Source: an uncultured Alphaproteobacteria bacterium
GTDB lineage: Bacteria > Pseudomonadota > Alphaproteobacteria > RF32 > CAG-239
NCBI GenBank assembly: GCA_944391355.1
Contig: CALXTG010000209.1
Coordinates: 1-5,858, forward strand
Length of the DNA: 5,858 bases
Reading direction: 5' to 3'
In this document: positions 1 through 5,798 of the stretch, piece after piece
How the letters are laid out: every line of letters begins with the position of its first letter
Numbering within the stretch: the first letter of the stretch is position 1
Position numbers and translations under genes: made by a program
The notes under the pieces: model-generated
Database searches by the model: none
What the model was told of the DNA's origin: nothing
The model's input: the letters and a program-made list of their open reading frames with translations, nothing else

Positions 1-735
1 CTTTTGATTGGCCGGAGCATCCGGAACCTTGCTGTTCATCATATCCAACATATAATTATAAGATGTCAGCTCCGGGATCGCGATATAAACAAACCGCTTA
101 TCTTTAGCATTGGCCTCAACAGTTATTTCATTTTTATTTTCAAACAAAACGGCATAATCGTTCTTTTCATGCCGAAGAGTATACTGATGAAAAGCAATTC
201 CGACCCAGGCCAAAAGCAAAATTCCTACAAAATAGGCAATTCCCTGTTTGCTGGCGGTTACCAAATAGATAAAGAAAGCAACCCCGACAACCGCTCCGAG
301 GAAAATATGCGAAAAACTAAACAACAGCAGCCCGATATCATGACCGAGATAAGCATCGGCAAAACTGCCGAACATCGAATGCTTGTCAAAATTGGCAAAC
401 TGTCCGACCATTGCCACGGTCCACAGAGCCACGACAGCTGACGTAATGACATTCTGAAAAAAACTAGAAAAGGACACCAGATACATGAGCAGAAAGGCAA
501 AGATAAAAATCCCGCTCAGAATATAAACAACTTCCAAAGCCAGCGTTACGTCCGTCGGAAAAATCTTAAAGCTCCCGGCACCGGCAAACAACGTAAAATT
601 AATTGCCAGCAACAGCCCGATAATCATGGCTTTTTCTACCCAGTCAATCAAATAAGTCGACCAGTTTCTTTTCTTTCTGCGTTTGGCTATTTTTATTGAA
701 ACCGGAGTTTTATCATCAATGACTATATCTTCCAT
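1..735 (-). CDS. Polytopic membrane protein, 3'-truncated by the window edge; possibly sulfatase/phosphotransferase-like
   Basis: An open frame of 245 codons from ATG at 735 reaches base 1 without a stop, so the C-terminus lies outside the window. An AAAGG ribosome binding site (745-749) lies 9 nt before the ATG. The N-terminus is cytoplasmic-looking, with a basic cluster KRRKKR at residues 18-23. Five hydrophobic helices follow at roughly 33-54, 66-89, 92-112, 132-158 and 165-183. By the positive-inside rule the chain then leaves the membrane on the periplasmic side, and it is hydrophilic from about residue 186. A beta-strand-like stretch, FVYIAIPELTSY (215-226), lies where membrane-anchored sulfatase/alkaline-phosphatase-superfamily enzymes (LtaS, EptA types) begin their catalytic domain with a hydrophobic strand followed by E-x-T or E-T-T. 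That likeness is only suggestive. The rpsD terminator upstream implies its own promoter in 736-800, but I see no convincing one. The gene is certain; the family is a guess. Confidence 0.8.
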   Translation of the reverse strand, partial: MEDIVIDDKTPVSIKIAKRRKKRNWSTYLIDWVEKAMIIGLLLAINFTLFAGAGSFKIFPTDVTLALEVVYILSGIFIFAFLLMYLVSFSSFFQNVITSAVVALWTVAMVGQFANFDKHSMFGSFADAYLGHDIGLLLFSFSHIFLGAVVGVAFFIYLVTASKQGIAYFVGILLLAWVGIAFHQYTLRHEKNDYAVLFENKNEITVEANAKDKRFVYIAIPELTSYNYMLDMMNSKVPDAPANQK

Positions 736-800
736 TGTCTAATGCCTTTATCTTCTGGTTTTACTTACCGCTTATCTAAACACAACAATCAGGGAATTTA

Positions 801-839
801 AAGCAAAAAACCTCGTAACTCCACAGGTTACGAGGTTTT
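801..839 (-). terminator. Rho-independent terminator of rpsD
   Basis: A perfect 13-bp stem (807-819 with 827-839, core CCTCGTAAC/GTTACGAGG) encloses a 7-nt loop. On the minus strand it is followed by a run of six T (805-810) and further T-rich sequence. It begins 22 nt past the rpsD stop codon, in the right place and orientation to end that transcript and insulate the membrane-protein gene beyond it. The plus-strand side also carries a TTTT, but no plus-strand gene ends here. Confidence 0.88.
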
Positions 840-860
840 GCAAATTCACCCGGATAGTGA

Positions 861-1475
861 CTATCTGGAGTAGAATTCGATAACCAGATTCGGTTCCATC
901 AAAGTTGCATAAGGAACATCTTCAAATTTAGGAACAAAACTGTATTTGGCGGTCAGTTTCTTAGGATCAACTTCCAGATATCCCGGAAAATCACGAGAAG
1001 TCGATTCGATCGCGGCCAGAACCATACCCAGCTGTTTGGATTTTTCGCGAACTTCAATGACATCGCCGGCTTTAACCATATAAGAAGGAATATTTACCTT
1101 TTTGCCGTTAACGGTAACATGACCATGGTTAACAAACTGACGGGCGGCAAAAATCGTCGGAACAAATTTGGCTTTGTAAACCAGGTTATCCAAACGAGAT
1201 TCCAACAGGCCGATAAAGTTTTCAACCGCGTCACCGGATCTTCTGACAGCTTCGACATAATATTTGTGGAACTGTTTCTCAGAAACGTTGCCGTAATAGG
1301 TTTTGATTTTCTGCTTGGCAGTTAACTGAACACCGTAATCGGTAGGTTTCTTTCTTCTCTGGCCGTGTTGTCCCGGACCATATTCTCTTTTGCTGAACGG
1401 GCTTTTCGGATTACCCCATAAATTAGCGCCAAAGCGACGGTCTGCCTTCTTTTTAGCAGCAACAATACTCTTCAT
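861..1475 (-). CDS. rpsD: 30S ribosomal protein S4
   Basis: This is S4, a primary 16S rRNA-binding protein that nucleates assembly of the 30S body and helps keep decoding accurate. The protein is 204 residues, normal for the family. The N-terminal extension carries SKREYGPGQHGQRRKKPTDYG (about 28-48) and lacks the zinc-binding cysteines of some S4 versions. The RNA-binding S4 domain follows (about 95-160), with ESRLDNLVYKAKFV, ARQFVNHGHVTVNGKKVNIP and GDVIEVREKSK. It ends in the characteristic MEPNLVIEFYSR. The ATG at 1475 is supported by an AGGA ribosome binding site 7 nt upstream (1483-1486) and by the conserved start. It is a single-gene unit with its own promoter and terminator, as is usual in alphaproteobacteria, where rpsD lies outside the main ribosomal-protein cluster. 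Sequence style places the organism in Alphaproteobacteria. In enterobacteria S4 represses its own operon translationally; whether that occurs here is unknown. Confidence 0.98.
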   Translation of the reverse strand: MKSIVAAKKKADRRFGANLWGNPKSPFSKREYGPGQHGQRRKKPTDYGVQLTAKQKIKTYYGNVSEKQFHKYYVEAVRRSGDAVENFIGLLESRLDNLVYKAKFVPTIFAARQFVNHGHVTVNGKKVNIPSYMVKAGDVIEVREKSKQLGMVLAAIESTSRDFPGYLEVDPKKLTAKYSFVPKFEDVPYATLMEPNLVIEFYSR

Positions 1476-1568
1476 TAATTTATCCTTTTTTATTTCATTA
1501 ACATTATTGTCCCGGAAGTCTAAATCCTTAAATTTAAACGGGATATTTCTATCCTCATACCCGGAAGT
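1476..1568 (-). promoter_or_regulatory. rpsD 5' leader with repeated 9-mer and small hairpin (candidate)
   Basis: The predicted untranslated leader contains ACTTCCGGG twice on the minus strand (1560-1568 and 1511-1519). Between the copies lies a perfect 5-bp hairpin, GGATA-GAAA-TATCC (1541-1554), with a GNRA-type tetraloop. The CCCG at 1539-1542 could pair with the CGGG inside either 9-mer copy, so mutually exclusive folds are possible. S4 regulates its own synthesis through leader RNA in some bacteria, so a control element is conceivable. The structures are short and AT-rich surroundings make chance pairing easy. Confidence 0.25.
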
Positions 1569-1574
1569 GCCTGC

Positions 1575-1603
1575 AATCTATTACAAAAAAAATATAATTT
1601 CAA
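1575..1603 (-). promoter_or_regulatory. rpsD: Probable sigma-70-type promoter of rpsD
   Basis: Read on the minus strand, TTGAAA (1598-1603) and TAGATT (1575-1580) are separated by exactly 17 nt, and the spacer is very T/A-rich. The -35 box matches TTGACA at 5 of 6 positions and the -10 box matches TATAAT at 4 of 6. Transcription would begin near 1568 and give a leader of about 93 nt before the rpsD ATG. This is a prediction from motif and spacing only. Confidence 0.5.
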
Positions 1604-1676
1604 GCAAAATCTGTAAATAAATCTGGATTTTTACAATTATATATCTAGAATGAAAACCATTCGGGAGATTACCTTT

Positions 1677-3425
1677 ATGTCATATGATTTACTGTTTCAA
1701 AAAGCCATCGAACTGCATAACAACGGCCACCTTGACGAAGCCGCGGCAATCTACCGCCAGATATTGGAAACCGCCCCCGATAATCCCGATGTGTTAAATC
1801 TGCTTGGACTGGTTGCTCAGGCTAAAGGCGTCCATATTGAAGCGATTGAGCTGTTTTACAAAGCCATTCGCCAAACACCGCAACACGCACCGCTCTATTT
1901 CAATCTCGGCATTTCCCTTGACGCCTGGAACAAACCGATAGAGGCAATTGATAATTTCAAAAAAGCGCTGGAACTGGCTCCCGACATGAAAGAGGCCTGG
2001 AACAGCCTGGCCACCGTTTACCGCCGTCTCGGCCGGACAGAGGAAGCGCAAAACGCTTACAGAAAAGCCCTGCAGCTTGATTCCGCCGATATTGACGCCC
2101 GTACCGGACTGGCTTTGCTGCTTCCGGATACAAACGAACAAATTGCCGAACTGGAAAAATTGACCACCCTTTATCCTCAGGCGCCTTTGCCGTTGTTCCA
2201 CCTTGCCGGGCTGTATCTCGGCAATGCACGTGCTGCGGAAGCGCTGACGCTGGCGCAAAGAGCCCTCGCCGAGGCGCCTTACAGCTACGAAATCCTAAAT
2301 CTTGCCGCTTTCGCCGCTGCCGAAGTCCGACAGACGGCCGCCGCCGAGGATTATTTCCGCCGGTCGCTGCAGATTTTCGCTTCTCCGGCCGCCGCAGTCG
2401 GTCTGGCCTCCCTGCTCAGCGCCGAAAACCGTCTTGAAGAAGCCGAACCTTTTTTCCGCCGGGCCCTGCAGCTTGACCCCGACAATCTCGATGCCCATAT
2501 TAATTATGCCGACCTGCTCTACAAACAGCACCGGTTGGCCGAAGCTCTTGAAGAATATCGGGCTGCCGTAATCATCAATCCCCAAATAGCCGAGGTCAGC
2601 AACAATCTCGGAATTATTCTTAAAGACCTTCAGGAATATGAACAGGCGCTGGGATTATTTTTCAATGCCCTGGCACTTAAACCCGATTTGGAAGAAATCT
2701 CGGTCAACCTGGCCGAAACTCTGACGCTTTATGCCAGACACAACCATGAGGAAGCGGTTAAAATCGCCGACACCTGGCTGAAAAACACTCCCGACAACCT
2801 TTTTGCCCGCCATACGGCGGCCGCCCTCAAAGGAGAAAATTTTGCGGATAATAAAATTTTTGCTGAAAAGCTTTTTGACCGTTTCGCTGATAATTATGAG
2901 CTGGTTCTTGCGCGGCTTGATTACCAGTTACCAAACCGCATTAGAGACCTTATCGGAGATGTTAAAGGCACCGTTGCGGATCTTGGCTGCGGGACGGGGC
3001 TTACTGGCCTGGCTCTTAAAGCCCCTGGCACCGAACTTATCGGCGTTGATATCTCCGAAGCCATGCTCGAAAAAGCCGAAGAAAAAAACATCTACCGAAA
3101 ACTGATTAAAGCCGATATCACCGACTATCTGAGGCAGCAGGAAAAACCGGCCGACCTTTATATTGCCGCCGATGTTTTTAACTATATCGGCGATTTGTCC
3201 GAAATAATTAGCCTCATCGCCCCTCACCCGCTGTGTTTTTCGGTTGAATGCGGCGAAAACATCAAAGACTTCCGGCTAAACGATACCGGTCGTTATCAAC
3301 ATTCCGCAAGTTATATCAATAATTTATTAAACAATAACGGTTACAATCAAATCGAATGTAAACCGCTGGTTATCAGATACGAAGATAACCAAGCCGTAAA
3401 AGGTCTTTTATATTACGCCCGCTGA
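1677..3425 (+). CDS. TPR-repeat protein with C-terminal SAM-dependent methyltransferase domain
   Basis: This 582-residue soluble protein joins two parts. Residues 1-373 form ten to eleven consecutive 34-residue TPR units (for example 71-104, 105-138, 237-270, 271-304, 305-338), with typical N-Y-G-A-P-type signatures and one shortened unit near 139-169. Residues from about 395 to 582 form a class I methyltransferase: FAEKLFDRFADNYE, motif I VADLGCGTG (433-441) for S-adenosylmethionine binding, and GVDIS with Asp458 for the ribose. The architecture resembles the family described as predicted methyltransferase containing TPR repeats (COG4976); the substrate is unknown, and TPRs usually bind a protein partner. 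No signal peptide is visible. I place the start at 1677 because GGGAG (1663-1667) lies 9 nt upstream. The in-frame ATG at 1650 would add nine residues but has no ribosome binding site. The Ala-rich middle TPRs are markedly GC-richer than rpsD, which follows from composition and need not mean transfer. It is the first gene of a two-gene unit. Confidence 0.88.
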   Translation: MSYDLLFQKAIELHNNGHLDEAAAIYRQILETAPDNPDVLNLLGLVAQAKGVHIEAIELFYKAIRQTPQHAPLYFNLGISLDAWNKPIEAIDNFKKALELAPDMKEAWNSLATVYRRLGRTEEAQNAYRKALQLDSADIDARTGLALLLPDTNEQIAELEKLTTLYPQAPLPLFHLAGLYLGNARAAEALTLAQRALAEAPYSYEILNLAAFAAAEVRQTAAAEDYFRRSLQIFASPAAAVGLASLLSAENRLEEAEPFFRRALQLDPDNLDAHINYADLLYKQHRLAEALEEYRAAVIINPQIAEVSNNLGIILKDLQEYEQALGLFFNALALKPDLEEISVNLAETLTLYARHNHEEAVKIADTWLKNTPDNLFARHTAAALKGENFADNKIFAEKLFDRFADNYELVLARLDYQLPNRIRDLIGDVKGTVADLGCGTGLTGLALKAPGTELIGVDISEAMLEKAEEKNIYRKLIKADITDYLRQQEKPADLYIAADVFNYIGDLSEIISLIAPHPLCFSVECGENIKDFRLNDTGRYQHSASYINNLLNNNGYNQIECKPLVIRYEDNQAVKGLLYYAR

Positions 3426-3432
3426 AAGGAGG
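3425..3432 (+). promoter_or_regulatory. Strong Shine-Dalgarno site of the Nudix gene
   Basis: AAAGGAGG, close to the perfect anti-Shine-Dalgarno complement, starts on the last base of the upstream gene's TGA stop and lies 5 nt before the ATG at 3438. It is the strongest ribosome binding site in the window. Together with the 12-bp gap it indicates one transcript, with efficient re-initiation on the second gene. Confidence 0.8.
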
Positions 3433-3437
3433 CCGGC

Positions 3438-4088
3438 ATGCCCGACGAACTTATTGATATTTACGACGAAAATATGAACCTTCTGGGACAGGCCACGAAA
3501 TCTCAGGCACACCGCGAAGGGCTTTGGCATCGGACCTTTCATTGCTGGATTATCAAAAAGTCGCCCGACGGACGCCCTTTAGTCTGGTTACAGCTGCGCG
3601 GCAAACACAAAGAACAATATCCCAATCTGCTGGACATATCTTCCGCCGGACATTTACGAACCGGAGAAGCCCCCAAAGACGGTATCCGCGAGATTGAAAA
3701 AGAACTCGGACTTAAAATAGATGTCGACAAACTGACCAAAATCTTCACCCGGCGTCTGACTTTAGACATTCCCGGCATTATCAATCGCGAGTTCTGCGCT
3801 ACCTATCTTTTGGAAACCGACAAAAAACTTTCCGACTTGGTTATGCAGCCCGAAGAAGTCGACGGAATTGCCGAGGCAGATGTCGAAGACATGATTAACC
3901 TCTTTAACGGCAAAGTCAAAAACATTTATATTTCCGGCCTCATGCGCAACGATGACGGTACAATCTCACCACGCAGCGGCGCCGTAACCGTTAACGAGCT
4001 GGTTCCGCACGCTCATGACTATTACTTAAAAGTCATGAACACCGTCAAACGCTATTTTGCCGGGCAAAAACAGTTTGACGAAGATTAA
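3438..4088 (+). CDS. Nudix hydrolase (IPP-isomerase-like subgroup) with a non-canonical Nudix box
   Basis: This 216-residue protein belongs to the Nudix superfamily, enzymes that usually split nucleoside diphosphates linked to another group. The N-terminus ELIDIYDENMNLLGQATKSQAHREGLWHRTFHCWII matches the subgroup related to isopentenyl-diphosphate isomerases and YfcD-like proteins, here with DISSAGHL before the box. The Nudix box spans 71-92: Gly71, Glu77, Arg84-Glu85, Glu89, Gly91, Leu92. It departs from GX5EX7REUXEEXGU in two ways: six instead of seven residues between Glu77 and Arg84, and Lys88 where the first Glu of the EE pair normally stands. A C-terminal extension (about 130-216) has an acidic helix and HAHDYYLKVM. 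The substrate cannot be told from sequence, and true IPP isomerase activity is not implied. The gene lies 12 bp downstream of the TPR-methyltransferase gene and almost certainly shares its transcript. Its stop overlaps that of the converging peptidase gene. Confidence 0.87.
   Translation: MPDELIDIYDENMNLLGQATKSQAHREGLWHRTFHCWIIKKSPDGRPLVWLQLRGKHKEQYPNLLDISSAGHLRTGEAPKDGIREIEKELGLKIDVDKLTKIFTRRLTLDIPGIINREFCATYLLETDKKLSDLVMQPEEVDGIAEADVEDMINLFNGKVKNIYISGLMRNDDGTISPRSGAVTVNELVPHAHDYYLKVMNTVKRYFAGQKQFDED
4043..4080. repeat. Imperfect stem-loop at the convergent gene ends
   Basis: CGTCAAAC (4043-4050) pairs with GTTTGACG (4073-4080). Inside, TTTTGC (4055-4060) pairs with GCAAAA (4064-4069) around a 3-nt loop, with a small asymmetric internal loop between the two stems. 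It occupies the last codons of the Nudix gene and begins five bases beyond the stop of the converging peptidase gene. No T-run follows on either strand, so it is not a standard intrinsic terminator. It could still stabilise or limit both messages. It is also coding sequence and may be coincidental. Confidence 0.35.
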
Positions 4089-5017
4089 AATACTTTGTCC
4101 AGCTTTTTAATTTCATCTCTGATAGTTTGGTGCAGTTTGTCACTGACATGTCCTTTATCGGGAACAATAATCAGCCGCGACTGCGGCAGAGCCTTATGCA
4201 CGATATAAGCCTGCTCGACGGGACAGACAAAATCAAGCCGGTTATGAATAATCACTGCCGGAATATTTTTAATTTTATCAAGATGATTGATAACCTCGTC
4301 ACGTTCCAGATAAAAGCCGTTAACCTCATATTGCATATAAATCCGCATATAAGCCAGCGAAACCTCATCAATGTCTTCAACAGCGGCCGGCAGATTTAAC
4401 TGTCCCAGCAAACGTTCATAAGCACCATAAAGATTTTTGGCCGTCAGCTGCTCTGATTTATTGTCCGACAAAGCTTTTCGATAATAAAATTCATAAAATG
4501 ACTCCCCGGCCGGCACGGCATTGCGCATTTTTTCCGCAAAATCAGGATAAAAACGCGCCGCTTCACCCAGCTCCCAACGAGAAGTATAGGCCGCATCAGC
4601 CCAGAACACCTGCGACAAAACCATATGGCGAACCAGCTGCGGATATTTTTCGGCAAACAACAGCATCAAAGCTGAAGCCCACGAACCGCCGCGCAAAACA
4701 ACCGGCTCTTTAACCTGCAGATAATCCAACAGACGCTTCATATCATGCAGCGTATCCTGCGTGGTGTTATTTTCCAGTTTGCCGAACGGCTGGGATTTTC
4801 CGCAGCCGCGCTGGTCAAAAGCAATAACCCGGAATTTTTTCAGATTAAACACCGCTACGTGTTTTACCTTCGCGCTTCCGCCGGGACCGCCGTGTGTCAA
4901 CAGAACCGGAATCCCCTGCGGATTGCCGTATTCTTCATAATGCACCAGATGACCACCCTCTTCCGGCAAAAATCCCGTATTAAAAGGCTTTGGCTCAAAC
5001 CATTTCCTAAAAAACAT
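4085..5017 (-). CDS. Proline iminopeptidase-like alpha/beta hydrolase (peptidase family S33)
   Basis: The protein is 310 residues, normal for proline iminopeptidases, which remove N-terminal proline from peptides in the cytoplasm. Family marks appear in order: HGGPGG (42-47, oxyanion hole), AFDQRGCGKSQP (66-77), NNTTQDTLHDMKRLLDYL (83-100), nucleophile elbow GGSWAS with Ser112, cap-domain YGAYE with Glu201, HNRLDFVCP with Asp262, and DKGHVSDK with His290. The Ser-Asp-His triad is therefore complete. Two departures stand out. The elbow reads G-x-S-x-A rather than G-x-S-x-G. The usual ARIENHYF segment, whose Glu binds the substrate amine, reads MRIYMQYE. Specificity may thus differ from strict proline removal. 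The start at 5017 has AGGA (5024-5027) 6 nt upstream. There is no signal peptide. The gene is monocistronic as seen here, divergent from the sirtuin and convergent with the Nudix gene. Confidence 0.85.
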   Translation of the reverse strand: MFFRKWFEPKPFNTGFLPEEGGHLVHYEEYGNPQGIPVLLTHGGPGGSAKVKHVAVFNLKKFRVIAFDQRGCGKSQPFGKLENNTTQDTLHDMKRLLDYLQVKEPVVLRGGSWASALMLLFAEKYPQLVRHMVLSQVFWADAAYTSRWELGEAARFYPDFAEKMRNAVPAGESFYEFYYRKALSDNKSEQLTAKNLYGAYERLLGQLNLPAAVEDIDEVSLAYMRIYMQYEVNGFYLERDEVINHLDKIKNIPAVIIHNRLDFVCPVEQAYIVHKALPQSRLIIVPDKGHVSDKLHQTIRDEIKKLDKVF

Positions 5018-5036
5018 TTTTTATCCTTTTTTAATT

Positions 5037-5042
5037 ATTATA
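5037..5042 (-). promoter_or_regulatory. Candidate -10 box for the iminopeptidase gene
   Basis: A perfect TATAAT on the minus strand lies in the 61-bp spacer between the divergent iminopeptidase and sirtuin genes. A start near 5030 would leave a leader of only about 13 nt that still contains the AGGA ribosome binding site. No good -35 box lies 17 nt upstream (TTATTT at 5060-5065). The spacer is so AT-rich that a chance match is plausible. Confidence 0.3.
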
Positions 5043-5078
5043 TCTTTATCATAATAAAAAAATAAAAGAAGGCAATCT

Positions 5079-5798
5079 ATGATGACTAAAATTTATCAGA
5101 ATATTTTAATTCTCACCGGTGCCGGTATCTCGGCCGAATCCGGATTGGCAACTTTCCGCAGCGCCAACGGCCTGTGGAACAATCATCCTGTCGAAGATGT
5201 CGCGACGATTGAAGGTTTTCAGCGCAATCCGGCCTTGGTTCACGAATTTTATAACGGGCTGAAAGAAGAGATTCAAAAAGCCAAACCCAATGCCGCTCAT
5301 CTCGCCATTACCGAATTACAGAAAAATTATCCCGGACAAATCAACGTTGTCACCCAAAATGTCGATACGCTGCATGAAAAGGCCGGCAACCGGAATGTTT
5401 ATCATATTCACGGCCAGATTAATCAAGCCGTCTGCCTCAATTGCGGCCACATTCTGGAAACTTTCGGCGATGTCGATATGCAAACCGCCTGCCCGCATTG
5501 TCAGGTCGCCGGAATGATGAAACCCAACATTGTCTTCTTTGGAGAAAATCTGCTCTGCATGAATGAGGTTGACCGTCTGCTGCGCAGCTGCGACCTGTTC
5601 GTCTCAATCGGAACTTCCGGCGTTGTCTATCCGGCTGCCGGTTTTGTACAAACCGCCAAATATTACGGCGCCGACACGATTGAGTTTACGTTGGAAACAA
5701 CCGCCAACAATTACCTTTTTGACCGCCACGTCTACGGGCCGGCCGGTCAGACTTTCCCGCCTTATGTCGAAGAACTAAAAAAGAAGCTTCCTAATTAG
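5079..5798 (+). CDS. cobB: NAD-dependent protein deacylase, sirtuin (CobB/Sir2 class III-like)
   Basis: Sirtuins remove acyl groups from lysine side chains using NAD+, giving nicotinamide and O-acyl-ADP-ribose. This 239-residue protein carries the whole core: NAD-binding GAGISAESGLATFR (14-27), TQNVDTLHEKAG (92-103), catalytic His111 in HIHG, a zinc site of Cys119, Cys122, Cys138 and Cys141, IVFFGE (151-156), and SIGTSGVVYPAAGFV (176-190). GLWNNHPVEDVATIEGF and EFYN are the class III pattern of CobB and SIRT5. In those, Y-x-x-R (Tyr92/Arg95 in the short CobB form) reads succinyl and malonyl groups; here it is Tyr58-Asn-Gly-Leu61, so the Arg is lost. AGAAGG (5067-5072) lies 6 nt before ATG 5079 and 9 nt before the adjacent ATG 5082, so either start is possible. 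The stop codon (5796-5798) lies just past the centre of the terminal palindrome and depends on that sequence being right. Confidence 0.93.
   Translation: MMTKIYQNILILTGAGISAESGLATFRSANGLWNNHPVEDVATIEGFQRNPALVHEFYNGLKEEIQKAKPNAAHLAITELQKNYPGQINVVTQNVDTLHEKAGNRNVYHIHGQINQAVCLNCGHILETFGDVDMQTACPHCQVAGMMKPNIVFFGENLLCMNEVDRLLRSCDLFVSIGTSGVVYPAAGFVQTAKYYGADTIEFTLETTANNYLFDRHVYGPAGQTFPPYVEELKKKLPN

Noticed and set aside
4..441. 145-codon plus-strand open frame
   Set aside because: It is antisense to the membrane-protein gene, whose frame stays open over all 735 bases and codes clear hydrophobic helices; the plus-strand product has no recognisable family and no ribosome binding site.
736..860. Search for a small gene or RNA between the membrane protein and rpsD
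   Set aside because: Only the rpsD terminator and the ribosome binding site of the membrane-protein gene are visible; no convincing promoter or short ORF.
1794..2585. Minus-strand open frames of 90-154 codons opposite the TPR region
   Set aside because: They mirror a strongly supported TPR coding frame in GC-rich DNA, and their products show no domain.
1740..2790. Periodic ~102-bp similarity, such as recurring GCCCTGCAGCTTGA
   Set aside because: This is the DNA echo of 34-residue TPR units, not a CRISPR array or a tandem DNA repeat.
2302..3105. Plus-strand alternative-frame ORFs inside the TPR-methyltransferase gene
   Set aside because: The main frame runs unbroken through recognisable TPR and methyltransferase motifs, so there is no sign of a frameshift or nested gene.
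3438..4088. Calling the Nudix protein isopentenyl-diphosphate isomerase (idi)
   Set aside because: Fold and N-terminus are similar, but the features that define IPP isomerase activity are not demonstrable here, and this subgroup is generally hydrolase-like or unassigned.
4127..5065. Plus-strand open frames opposite the peptidase gene (for example 4127-4399 and 4745-5065)
   Set aside because: They are antisense to a gene with a complete catalytic triad and family motifs, and they have no domain of their own.
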